Shown here piece by piece: positions 17,677-25,989 of a DNA stretch of 64,000 nt. Origin of the DNA: Prevotella sp. UBA2809 (GTDB lineage Bacteria > Bacteroidota > Bacteroidia > Bacteroidales > Bacteroidaceae). A model generated the notes under the pieces. The model did no database searches. It was not told the DNA's origin and worked only from the letters and a program-made list of their open reading frames with translations. The stretch is taken from positions 1 to 64,000 of the forward strand of contig DEHD01000040.1 in the NCBI GenBank assembly GCA_002351725.1, written 5' to 3'. Position 1 is the stretch's first letter, and every line of letters begins with the position of its first letter. The position numbers and the translations under genes were made by a program.

Positions 17677-19376
17677 TACCAATTCTTTAATACATTACGA
17701 CGCTGCGGCTGTTGCTGCTGTTTCTTCATCTTGTCCTGAGTCATCTTCTCATTCTGGATGGCAGCGTTCAAGAGCTGTTCGGCATTGTCCTTACTCATCT
17801 GAGGCTTCTGCTGCTCTTGCTGCTTGTCGTCTTTCTTATCTTGTTTCTGATCTTTCTGATCGTCTTTCTTGTCGTCCTTATTCTTCTGATCGTCCTTGTT
17901 CTGCTGGTTCTGCTTCTGCTTGTCGTCCTGCTTCTTCTTGAGATGCTTGCAGAGAACCAGGTTATAACGTGTCTCGTCGTCGTTAGGATTCAATCGAAGT
18001 GAATTCTTATACGCCTCGATGGCATCGTCGTACATCTTATGGGTCTGACAAATCACACCCATGTTATGATAGGCGGCCGACTTGCGCAGAGGGTTAGCCT
18101 CCATACGGGCTGACTGCTCGAACTGCTGTACTGCAGCAGAATCTTTCTTCTGAGCCATAAGGGCATTGCCCAGATTATATGCAGCCTGAGGATTCTTTGG
18201 ATTCTTCTCTACTGCCTTACGATAAGAAACCTCGGCCTTGTCGTACTGTCCCAAGCGGAACTGTTTGTTACCCTCTCGGATATACTGGCGATCGGTCTGG
18301 GCGCTGGCTGTAAGAGCTACAAGGAGCAGAGCTACTGTAGCTGCAGCCTTCTTCTTAGAGCCAAACAATGAGAGGCGACGAATCAACGGGTTGCGACGGT
18401 CGAAGATGCAAATCTCGAGTATCAGCAGCAACAGAGCCAGAATGGCTACTGCCTGGAACTGCTCGTCGAACTCACTGTATACGGTGCTTGTTGTCTCCTT
18501 CTTTGCCAGCTTGTCGAGCTCGTTGTCAAGCTGATCCTGAGCTGCGCTGTTATTCTCGACATGGATATATGCTCCGCCACCAGCCTGAGCCACCTGGCGA
18601 CACATCTCCTCATTAAGTGCTGACATAACTGTGTTGCCAGTATTGTCCTTCATATAATCGCCTGTTCCTGGGATGGGGATTGGCGAACCTTTGGTCGAAC
18701 CAACGCCAAGCACGTAGACACGCATGCCTGCCTCCTTAGCGGCTTTGGCTGCTTCGAGTGCCCCACCCTCATGGTCTTCACCATCGGTGATAACGATGAT
18801 GGCCTTGCCAATACCTTCCTCCTGAGTGAAGCTATGAGCGGCCATATCTATGGCGCGTGCTATATCTGTGCCCTGTGTTGCCATCATAGATGGGTCGATG
18901 CTTGAAAGGAACATCTTGGCCGAAACGTAGTCGCTGGTTATAGGCAGCTGCACGAATGCATCGCCTGCAAACACGATGAGACCAATCTTATCATTAGTAA
19001 AGTGATCAACCAGATTCTCTACCATCATCTTACTGCGGTCGAGTCGGCTGGGCGTGATATCCTCGGCCATCATCGAGTTACTGATATCCATAGCGATGAT
19101 AGTCTCGATGCCCACACGCTGCTCGTTATTAATCTTGGTGCCAAACTGAGGGCGGGCCAACATAACAATAAGCAGAGCCAACGCCCCTTGAAGAATCCAG
19201 AATTTTACTGCAGGGCGGAATCGCGACACATCAGGCATGAGCTCACGCAGAAGCTTGGGGTCGCCAAACTTGCGAAGACGTTTCTTCTGATTGCGATACG
19301 TAAGGAAGCGGATTACAGCCAGCACTGGTATCACCGCCAAAAGATATAGATATATAGGGTCTGCAAATCTGAACAT
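17676..19376 (-). CDS. batB: BatB-BatC fusion: VWA membrane protein with TPR tail
   Basis: Residues 1-325 form BatB: two N-terminal TM helices, a von Willebrand A domain with the MIDAS motif DISNS (D97, S99, S101) and TDGED at about 198-202, then another TM helix at about 309-324. After a basic stretch, a signal-peptide-like segment (KKKAAATVALLLVALTASAQ, 341-360) begins the BatC part. That part has TPR repeats to about 475 and a strongly charged Lys/Asp/Gln-rich tail. Elsewhere batB and batC are normally separate genes. The gene overlaps batD by one codon and follows batA by a single base. Confidence 0.9.
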   Translation of the reverse strand: MFRFADPIYLYLLAVIPVLAVIRFLTYRNQKKRLRKFGDPKLLRELMPDVSRFRPAVKFWILQGALALLIVMLARPQFGTKINNEQRVGIETIIAMDISNSMMAEDITPSRLDRSKMMVENLVDHFTNDKIGLIVFAGDAFVQLPITSDYVSAKMFLSSIDPSMMATQGTDIARAIDMAAHSFTQEEGIGKAIIVITDGEDHEGGALEAAKAAKEAGMRVYVLGVGSTKGSPIPIPGTGDYMKDNTGNTVMSALNEEMCRQVAQAGGGAYIHVENNSAAQDQLDNELDKLAKKETTSTVYSEFDEQFQAVAILALLLLILEICIFDRRNPLIRRLSLFGSKKKAAATVALLLVALTASAQTDRQYIREGNKQFRLGQYDKAEVSYRKAVEKNPKNPQAAYNLGNALMAQKKDSAAVQQFEQSARMEANPLRKSAAYHNMGVICQTHKMYDDAIEAYKNSLRLNPNDDETRYNLVLCKHLKKKQDDKQKQNQQNKDDQKNKDDKKDDQKDQKQDKKDDKQQEQQKPQMSKDNAEQLLNAAIQNEKMTQDKMKKQQQQPQRRNVLKNW

Positions 19377-19377
19377 A

Positions 19378-20376
19378 TTATGGTATCCTCCTAAATATAG
19401 TTATACGCAGCAGGATTTCGAGCAGCAGAGCCAGAACGGCTACAAGCGCAAAAGGCTGATAGGCCTCGTAGCGCTTAGAGAAGGTCTTGACGTTGAGCTT
19501 CGACTTCTCGAGCTGGTCGATTTCCTTATAGATGTTACGAAGTTCCTTGGTGTTAGTAGCGCGATAGAAGTCGCCCTCGGTAGCTGCAGCAATCTCGCTG
19601 AGTGTCTTAGTATCAATCTCAACAGGGATGTTTACATACTGCACTCCGCCAGCAACAGGCATTGGGTAAGGTGCAATCTTATTGGTACCAACACCAATGG
19701 TATATACACGTATGCCAAGGCTCTTAGCGATCTCGGCAGCTGTTGATGGTGAGATGTCGCCACGGTTGTTACTACCATCGGTAAGCAGGATTACAACCTT
19801 GCTCTTAGCCTTTGAATCCTTCAGTCGGCTTACGGCATTAGCAAGTCCCATACCTATAGCAGTACCATCCTCAATGAGTCCGCGTGCAGCAATATCAGTA
19901 CGCACATTCTGCAAGAGATTCAGGAGCGAGGCATGATCGGTGGTCATCGGGCACTGGGTAAATGATTCGCCAGCGAAGATTACCAATCCGATATTATCGT
20001 TGGGGCGACCAATGATAAACTCGCTTGCTACCTGCTTGGCAGCCTCGATACGATTAGGGCGAAGGTCCTCGGCAAGCATACTGGTGGAAACGTCCATCGA
20101 GAGCATGATGTCGATTCCCTCTACGGTCTTGCTGTCCCAGGAGTTCTGAGTCTGAGGACGAGCCATCACCAACACTATCATTACAAATACCAGCAGTCTG
20201 AGCAGCATGGAAAGCGGCATAAGCGTAACCTTCCAGCTTCTGGGCGCATAACGGAAGGCGAAAGTGTCGCTCATCCGCAGCGTGGGCTCGGTTTTCTTTC
20301 TGTACATCACATACCATATTAAATAAGGTATGATGAGCAGAAGTAACAGCAGATATTCTTTATTGGCAAATTCCAT
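19378..20376 (-). CDS. batA: BatA: VWA-domain membrane protein
   Basis: This 332-residue protein has two N-terminal hydrophobic helices (about 8-25 and 55-75), a von Willebrand A domain with MIDAS sequence DVSTS and a later LLTDGSNNRGD, and a C-terminal TM helix (about 308-325). The VWA domain should face the periplasm, bound to the inner membrane. Together with MoxR, the DUF58 protein and BatB-E it forms a putative chaperone or metal-insertion complex linked to oxygen tolerance. The start at 20376 gives the typical N-terminus MEFANKEYLLLLLLIIPYLI. Confidence 0.92.
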   Translation of the reverse strand: MEFANKEYLLLLLLIIPYLIWYVMYRKKTEPTLRMSDTFAFRYAPRSWKVTLMPLSMLLRLLVFVMIVLVMARPQTQNSWDSKTVEGIDIMLSMDVSTSMLAEDLRPNRIEAAKQVASEFIIGRPNDNIGLVIFAGESFTQCPMTTDHASLLNLLQNVRTDIAARGLIEDGTAIGMGLANAVSRLKDSKAKSKVVILLTDGSNNRGDISPSTAAEIAKSLGIRVYTIGVGTNKIAPYPMPVAGGVQYVNIPVEIDTKTLSEIAAATEGDFYRATNTKELRNIYKEIDQLEKSKLNVKTFSKRYEAYQPFALVAVLALLLEILLRITIFRRIP

Positions 20377-20386
20377 TTGTTCTTAT

Positions 20387-21454
20387 TTAATTCAATAACT
20401 GATAAAGGGTGTAAGCCACATAGCCGAACAGGCCTGCACATACCACTGAGATAATGGTGATGACGGTCTTGAGAACTCGGCGTGACTTCTGTGTGCGCTG
20501 ATCCTCGGCAGAAAGCTGTGGTTTAACCGTTTCTTCAACAGGCTGGTTCTCCAACTTGGTCTGATTGATGAAGTCGATAGCGCTAACCAGATTCTTATCG
20601 TTCTCGTTGATGAGCGTAGAATACTTGGCAAACTTAACCAGATCGGCTGTCATAAACAGCTCACGAAGTTCATCAAGTGCCTTCTGATCCTGAGATGCCG
20701 TGAGTCGCTCGATAATCTCGCTACTTGTCATCTCCATAGCGTTGAATCCATATCGCTCCTCGATATACTTACGCAAGGTATCAGTAAGCTTGGTGTAATA
20801 CTCCTTAGAATTCTCGGATGCCACCATCTTGTCGGCCTTGATCTGTTCAATCTCCTGCATAGCCTTCTGGTGAGGCAACAGGCGCTTGACAATACGGATA
20901 TGAGTGATGATGGGCTTGTTGTCGCGCAGACGAAGATACAGGTAATAGCACAAAGCCAGCAATACCAGCATCAGAACGCTGAGCCAGAAAGGCAAGCTCC
21001 ACTCGCTCCAAAGGAACGGATTGTCCTGAACATCCTTAGGACCAAAGAACTGGTCGACCTTAGTAGTATCTACATCGATAGTAAGCACCTTCAGCGCCAG
21101 ACTCTTACTCTTATACTGCTTGCCATCAACCTTAACAGTCATTGGGGGGAGATAGTAAAGAGTGTCGTCGAACGAGGTAAGAGTGTATACCATCGAACGT
21201 GCTTCGAATCCATCGCCAGCATCCTTCTTCTCTTCCTTACAAGTTAAAACCTCAACACCAGGAGTAATCATCTGAGTGGGCTGGAACTGAGGGAACTCAA
21301 CCTTAGCTGAAGGCTGAACAGTAGTAGTCAACTTGAGATGAGTCTGCTGGCCGACAAAGATCTGAATCGAGTCAATCTCAGCCTCGATAGATACTTGTGC
21401 CGACATCAACAAAGTACTGGTTATGAGCGATATAAGAAGAATAAATCTTTTCAT
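20387..21454 (-). CDS. Bat-operon membrane protein, Ig-like domain plus cytoplasmic tail
   Basis: This 355-residue protein has a signal peptide (MKRFILLISLITSTLLMSAQ), a beta-rich periplasmic domain (about 20-145), a TM helix (about 152-172), a helical cytoplasmic region and a C-terminal TM helix (about 333-352). The same position in Bacteroides bat operons is held by an unnamed protein. The N-terminal part is distantly BatD-like, so a role in the same membrane complex is likely. Its ATG shares a base with the stop of the DUF58 gene (TAATG), which implies coupling. Confidence 0.8.
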   Translation of the reverse strand: MKRFILLISLITSTLLMSAQVSIEAEIDSIQIFVGQQTHLKLTTTVQPSAKVEFPQFQPTQMITPGVEVLTCKEEKKDAGDGFEARSMVYTLTSFDDTLYYLPPMTVKVDGKQYKSKSLALKVLTIDVDTTKVDQFFGPKDVQDNPFLWSEWSLPFWLSVLMLVLLALCYYLYLRLRDNKPIITHIRIVKRLLPHQKAMQEIEQIKADKMVASENSKEYYTKLTDTLRKYIEERYGFNAMEMTSSEIIERLTASQDQKALDELRELFMTADLVKFAKYSTLINENDKNLVSAIDFINQTKLENQPVEETVKPQLSAEDQRTQKSRRVLKTVITIISVVCAGLFGYVAYTLYQLLN

Positions 21455-22323
21455 TAATTACGCTTTTTAAATAGCAGCAGCAGCGATTTAACAAAGTCCT
21501 CGTTGGTGGCTATGCTAACACTGTCTACATTGCTCTTATTAAAAGTATCCTGCAACTGTGCCTGACGAGTAAGCCAATACTTATTATAAGCCTGACGCAG
21601 TTTCTTGGAACTTGTATCAACATACTGCTCGTAGCCCGTCTCGGCATCTACAACCTTCATCAGTCCTACATCGGGCAACTCGCGTGCACGCTGGTCGTAA
21701 ACCTGAATGGCAACAACATCGTGCTTGCGATTAGCTATCTGCAACGACTGCAGAAAATCGCCACGAACATAGAAGTCGCTTAGAATAAAGGCTGTGGTGC
21801 GACGCTTCTGGACGCTAGACAGGAACTCGATGGCCTGCTTTACATCAGTGCGGGTTGACTCTGGCTTGAAGTCGAGCATCTCGCGGATGATATAAAGAAT
21901 ATGCTTGCGGCCCTTCTTTGGCGGGATGTACTTCTCAATCTTATCAGAGAAGAAAACAACACCAATCTTATCGTTATTCTGAATAGCACTGAAGGCAAGG
22001 GTGGCAGCAATCTCTGTCACCATATCGCGCTTCATCTGCTTCTGGGTTCCGAAATCGAGCGAACCACTGACGTCGATAAGAAGCATCACCGTCATCTCGC
22101 GCTCTTCTTCGAACACCTTTACATAAGGACGATGGAAACGAGCAGTCACATTCCAGTCGATATCACGAACATCATCGCCGTACTGATACTCGCGCACCTC
22201 ACTGAAGGCCATACCCCTACCCTTAAAGGCAGAATGATACTGGCCAGCAAAGATGTTCGAGCTCAAGCCACGGGTCTTGATTTCGATCTTTCGGACTTTC
22301 TTTATGATTTCAGAGGTTTCCAT
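21454..22323 (-). CDS. DUF58 domain protein, VWA-like MoxR partner
   Basis: This 289-residue soluble protein contains the DUF58 signature (FKGRGMAFSEVREYQYGDDVRDIDW) and a VWA-like core with DVSGS as its MIDAS. Proteins of this type pair with MoxR AAA+ ATPases and are thought to present substrates or membrane-bound VWA partners to them. Start and stop overlap the neighbours on both sides (moxR and the Bat-operon protein), so it is tightly coupled. Confidence 0.92.
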   Translation of the reverse strand: METSEIIKKVRKIEIKTRGLSSNIFAGQYHSAFKGRGMAFSEVREYQYGDDVRDIDWNVTARFHRPYVKVFEEEREMTVMLLIDVSGSLDFGTQKQMKRDMVTEIAATLAFSAIQNNDKIGVVFFSDKIEKYIPPKKGRKHILYIIREMLDFKPESTRTDVKQAIEFLSSVQKRRTTAFILSDFYVRGDFLQSLQIANRKHDVVAIQVYDQRARELPDVGLMKVVDAETGYEQYVDTSSKKLRQAYNKYWLTRQAQLQDTFNKSNVDSVSIATNEDFVKSLLLLFKKRN

Positions 22324-23318
22324 CAGGGTACTTCAACCTTATTGATAATCTTTGAAACAATCTCCTCGCTAGTGATATTGCTTGCCTCAGCCTCGTAGGT
22401 GAGTCCGATACGGTGGCGCAGAACATCATGAGCCACAGCACGTACATCCTCAGGAACAACGTATCCGCGACGCTTGATAAACGCATAAGCGCGGGCTGCC
22501 TTAGCCAGATTGATGCTGGCACGAGGAGAACCTCCGAACGAAATCATATCCTTGAGGTCCTTCAAACCATAACGCTCTGGATAACGTGTAGCAAACACGA
22601 TGTCAGCAATATACTGCTCGATCTTCTCGTCGATATAAACCTCGCGAACCACACTGCGAGCCTTCAGGATCTCATCAGCTGTAGTTACAGGAGTAACCTT
22701 TGGCATCTCACCAGTAATATTCTCGCGGATAATTTTCTTCTCTTCATCGAGCGAAGGATAATCGATAATAACCTTAAGCATGAAACGGTCTACCTGAGCC
22801 TCTGGCAGAGGATATGTACCCTCCTGCTCGATTGGGTTCTGGGTTGCCATTACGAGGAATGGATTTGGCAAGCTGAAAGTCTGGCTGCCAATAGTTACCT
22901 GCTTTTCCTGCATTGCCTCAAGGAGTGCACTCTGCACCTTTGCTGGGGCACGGTTAATTTCATCGGCCAGAACGAAGTTGGCGAATACAGGGCCCATCTT
23001 TACCTGGAACTTCTCTTCCTTCTGCGAGTAGATCATTGTACCAATCACATCAGCAGGGAGAAGGTCGGGGGTAAACTGGATACGACTATATTTTGAGTCG
23101 ATTAACTGTGAAAGAGTCTTGATTGCCAAAGTCTTGGCCAGACCAGGAACACCTTCCAACAGAATATGTCCATCACTCAACAAACCAATCAAAAGTGAAT
23201 CAACCAAATGCTTCTGACCAACGATAACGCGGTCCATTCCACTAACAAGATTTGTTACAAATGCGCTTTGTTGTTCAATCCGGATATTCAACTCACGGAT
23301 GTCAATAGCTTCTGCCAT
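22323..23318 (-). CDS. MoxR-family AAA+ ATPase
   Basis: This 331-residue AAA+ ATPase is the energy source of the MoxR-VWA module. It carries Walker A as GVPGLAKT, Walker B as LADEINRAP, and the sensor 1 segment VMATQNPIEQEGTYPLPEAQVDRF split over two strands. It is the first gene of the bat run. A -7-like box lies at 23355-23362. The gene order moxR, DUF58, unnamed protein, batA, batB/C, batD/E matches Bacteroides bat operons apart from the fusions. Confidence 0.95.
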   Translation of the reverse strand: MAEAIDIRELNIRIEQQSAFVTNLVSGMDRVIVGQKHLVDSLLIGLLSDGHILLEGVPGLAKTLAIKTLSQLIDSKYSRIQFTPDLLPADVIGTMIYSQKEEKFQVKMGPVFANFVLADEINRAPAKVQSALLEAMQEKQVTIGSQTFSLPNPFLVMATQNPIEQEGTYPLPEAQVDRFMLKVIIDYPSLDEEKKIIRENITGEMPKVTPVTTADEILKARSVVREVYIDEKIEQYIADIVFATRYPERYGLKDLKDMISFGGSPRASINLAKAARAYAFIKRRGYVVPEDVRAVAHDVLRHRIGLTYEAEASNITSEEIVSKIINKVEVP

Positions 23319-23354
23319 AATATTTTCTCTTTATAAGTTTTCTAAATTTGAATG

Positions 23355-23362
23355 CAAAAATA
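23355..23362 (-). promoter_or_regulatory. Putative -7 box of the moxR-bat operon
   Basis: The minus strand reads TATTTTTG, which fits TAnnTTTG and lies 37 bases ahead of the moxR ATG. No TTTG is present at the ideal spacing, so the -33 element is weak or absent. Confidence 0.4.
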
Positions 23363-23409
23363 GTTGTTTTAAAAGACTTTGCCACTATTTATCTGTCTAA
23401 ATAATATTA

Positions 23410-23447
23410 AAAAAGTTTCCCAAAACCTAAGTTTTAAGAAACTTTTT
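23410..23447 (-). terminator. Terminator of the ftsY-rimO-HU operon
   Basis: AAAAAGTTTC (23410-23419) and GAAACTTTTT (23438-23447) form a 10-bp stem, with an inner AAAAC/GTTTT extension. On the minus strand the stem is followed by a T-run and then A/T. It sits just after the HU-LysM stop and before the bat promoter. Confidence 0.7.
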
Positions 23448-23461
23448 CATTATTTGCGGAT

Positions 23462-25702
23462 TTAGTTGGCTGTTGCCACCTTCTTTTTCTTCTTCCACTC
23501 CAATTTTGGAATCTTGATTTCCTGACCTACTTTCAATGGAGTCGAGGCCTTGATGTTGTTATATACCTCGAGATAGCACTCCATATCAGGACCCAGAATA
23601 CGGCGTGAAATCTTTACAAGATCATCACCTTCCTTAACCTTAACCGTCTTGTCAAGTCCAACGATTCGATAGGCTCCGAGTCGGACTCTTACATCCATCG
23701 CATCATACTTATTCTGTGCAGCATCTGCCTTGGCCTTAGCTTCTGCAGCAGCTTTATCAGCAGCGGCCTTTGCCTTTGCATCAGCCTCAGCTTTTGCTTT
23801 GGCAGCAGCTTTATCAGCAGCGGCCTTTGCCTTTGCATCAGCCTCAGCTTTTGCTTTGGCAGCAGCATCTGCTTTTACCTTAGTCTCTTCTTCGGCTTTA
23901 GCCTTTGCATCAGCTTCATTATCCTGAGGTTCTGCTGCAGGCTCTTCTACAGGTGCTAAATCTTCTGGATTCACTGCTTCAACAGGCTCTGGTGCCTCGA
24001 CTTTTGAAACATCAACTTTCTGCACATTTACTACAGTAGTCTCTTCAGCTGGAGCCACAAGTTTTGTATATGGATAATAGCTACCAAGCAGGTAACCGCC
24101 ACCAAATCCAATCAAACATGCTATCAGGGCAAACAGCCATTTAACGCCACCAGACTTCTTGTTATCATCTGGCTCGAACAATTCGTCGACAGTTTCCTCT
24201 GGTTCGTCTTCAACCTCGGGTTCTGCAGTAACCTCTGGTTCTACAATAGCCTTGGGTTCAGCAGGTTCGTATGTATCAACAGGTTCGATAACCTCTTCTG
24301 CATCATCCTTATGCGCACCAAAGAATGCATTAAGCTCATCATCAGCACTCATCTTTGGCTGTTCAACCACAGGCTCGGGCTCAGGAGTATATACAGGCTC
24401 AGGTTCAGGAGCTACAATAGGCTCTGGCTCAGGGATATACGCAGGTTCGGGCTCAGGAGTATACACTGGTTCGGGCTCAACAATTGGCTCAGGTCCAGGA
24501 ACATATACAGGTTCTGGTTCAGGAGCAACTATTGGCTCTGGGATAACAGGCTCGGGAGCTACTACTGGCTCTGGCTCTGCAATAGGCTCGGGCTCTGCAA
24601 TTGGCTCAGGTTTCTTAGACTTGATAGTCTGGAACGAGCTGAGAATAGATTGCAGATTTGATGAAGCAGGCTTAGGTGTCTCAAATACAGGCTTAGGTGC
24701 CTCAACCTTTGGCTCTGGAACAGCAACAGGCTCTGGCTCTACCACTGGTTCTGGAGCTACCACTGGCTCTTCTGCCTTTGGTGCAACATATGGCTCGATT
24801 ACCCATTCTGGAATATCCTCATCAGCTATATCTTCCAAAACCTTTGGCTCTGGTTTAACTACAGGAGCTGGTTCGGGCTCTGGAGCCACAACTGGCTCAG
24901 GTTCTGGCTCTATCACAGGTTCAGGAACTACCACAGGCTCCGGAACTTCTTCTACTTCAGGACGAACAGTGGTCTCTGGGCGAACAGTAGTCTCAGGACG
25001 GAAAGTTGTCTCTGGGCGGAAAGTTGTTTCAGGCTCCAAGTCCTCGAGCTCGTCATTGATATCATCATCTTCGAACTCATCCTCTAGCTCATCCTCTGGT
25101 TCATCTTCCTCCTCGGGCTCTTCTGGCTCGGACTCTTCTGGCTCGGGCTCAACCACAGGCTCATCTTCTACCCCACCAAAATCAACAAGTGGCATTGAAG
25201 AGTGATCGTCCTCAACTACAGGTTCTGGTTCAGGCATTACCACAGGCTCTGGCTCTACGATAGGCTCGGGCTCAACTACTGGTTCGGGCTCAACAACCGG
25301 CTCTGGTTCAACCACAGGTTCTGTATCGACCTCAGGCTCTGGAGCATCTGTTGTTGTAGTATCAACATCTTCAAAGTCGACACCATCGTTGAGAACCACA
25401 GTCTCGAACTGAGAGAAAGGTTTATTAACCAGTTCCTTAAGCAACGCGTCAGGAGCATATGTAATCTTTCCGTGTCCCTCAATAAGTACACGCTCGCCAG
25501 TATTCACATTTACACTCTCACGGTCTTCAACATCGATAATCTTGAATGTTCCAAGACCTTTAACCTTTACGAGTTTATCTGTTTCAAGATGTTGCTGAAC
25601 GATATCGAACATGGCGCTAACAAACAAGCTTGCGTCGCGTCTGTTCATCTTCTTACGCTCTATCAGCACATTGGCCAACTCTTGTATTGAAATCTTTCCC
25701 AT
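23462..25702 (-). CDS. HU-like domain, acidic Pro-rich linker, TM helix and LysM
   Basis: This 746-residue protein has an unusual layout. Residues 1-95 are an HU/IHF-like DNA-binding domain (GLGTFKI, then NVNTGE). About 110-510 is an acidic linker of repeated Val-Pro-Glu-Pro-Glu units. A single TM helix follows (about 521-541, WLFALIACLIGFGGGYLLG). About 595-665 is a TolA-like Ala/Lys/Glu helix repeat, and 685-735 is a C-terminal LysM (VKVKEGDDLVKISRRILG, then KVGQEIKIP). With no signal peptide the HU domain should be cytoplasmic and LysM periplasmic, so the protein could connect nucleoid and peptidoglycan. The HU arm motif reads NVNTG where classic HU has NPxTG, so the intercalating proline is lost. 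Its ATG shares a base with the stop of the preceding HU gene. Confidence 0.85.
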   Translation of the reverse strand: MGKISIQELANVLIERKKMNRRDASLFVSAMFDIVQQHLETDKLVKVKGLGTFKIIDVEDRESVNVNTGERVLIEGHGKITYAPDALLKELVNKPFSQFETVVLNDGVDFEDVDTTTTDAPEPEVDTEPVVEPEPVVEPEPVVEPEPIVEPEPVVMPEPEPVVEDDHSSMPLVDFGGVEDEPVVEPEPEESEPEEPEEEDEPEDELEDEFEDDDINDELEDLEPETTFRPETTFRPETTVRPETTVRPEVEEVPEPVVVPEPVIEPEPEPVVAPEPEPAPVVKPEPKVLEDIADEDIPEWVIEPYVAPKAEEPVVAPEPVVEPEPVAVPEPKVEAPKPVFETPKPASSNLQSILSSFQTIKSKKPEPIAEPEPIAEPEPVVAPEPVIPEPIVAPEPEPVYVPGPEPIVEPEPVYTPEPEPAYIPEPEPIVAPEPEPVYTPEPEPVVEQPKMSADDELNAFFGAHKDDAEEVIEPVDTYEPAEPKAIVEPEVTAEPEVEDEPEETVDELFEPDDNKKSGGVKWLFALIACLIGFGGGYLLGSYYPYTKLVAPAEETTVVNVQKVDVSKVEAPEPVEAVNPEDLAPVEEPAAEPQDNEADAKAKAEEETKVKADAAAKAKAEADAKAKAAADKAAAKAKAEADAKAKAAADKAAAEAKAKADAAQNKYDAMDVRVRLGAYRIVGLDKTVKVKEGDDLVKISRRILGPDMECYLEVYNNIKASTPLKVGQEIKIPKLEWKKKKKVATAN

Positions 25703-25989
25703 TACTCAGCTCCTCCATTCTTTACACGTTCTTTCCAGCTAACATTGGGCTTAAAGGTGAGCACCAACTTGGGTGGCACCAGCATACGCTGTCCAGTAGA
25801 AGGATTAACCATGATTCGTTCCATCTTCTTTTTCACTTCGAATGTTCCGAAAGTAGGGATCAGCACTGAGTCATCATCCTGAAAATGATCGCCCATTGCC
25901 TCAACAACACAATTCACAAACTGCTGGGTTTCATCAGCCGAATAACCCGTGCGTTGCGCCAATTCTGTGATAAAGTCTTTATTGTTCAT
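25702..25989 (-). CDS. HU-family DNA-binding protein
   Basis: This 95-residue HU/IHF-family protein has the usual length. It has the N-terminal dimerisation helices (MNNKDFITELAQRTGYSADE), the GTFEV turn and the DNA-binding arm with VNPSTG, so the intercalating proline is kept. The start at 25989 overlaps the rimO stop by 11 bases, and an upstream in-frame extension to 26022 lacks homology to the family. The stop overlaps the HU-LysM start as TAATG, so the two HU-type proteins are made together and might pair. Confidence 0.9.
   Translation of the reverse strand: MNNKDFITELAQRTGYSADETQQFVNCVVEAMGDHFQDDDSVLIPTFGTFEVKKKMERIMVNPSTGQRMLVPPKLVLTFKPNVSWKERVKNGGAE

Noticed and set aside
24159..25205. 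Long Ser/Gly-rich plus-strand reading frame
   Set aside because: It is the antisense image of the Pro-Glu repeats in the HU-LysM gene. The repeated codons keep the other strand open.
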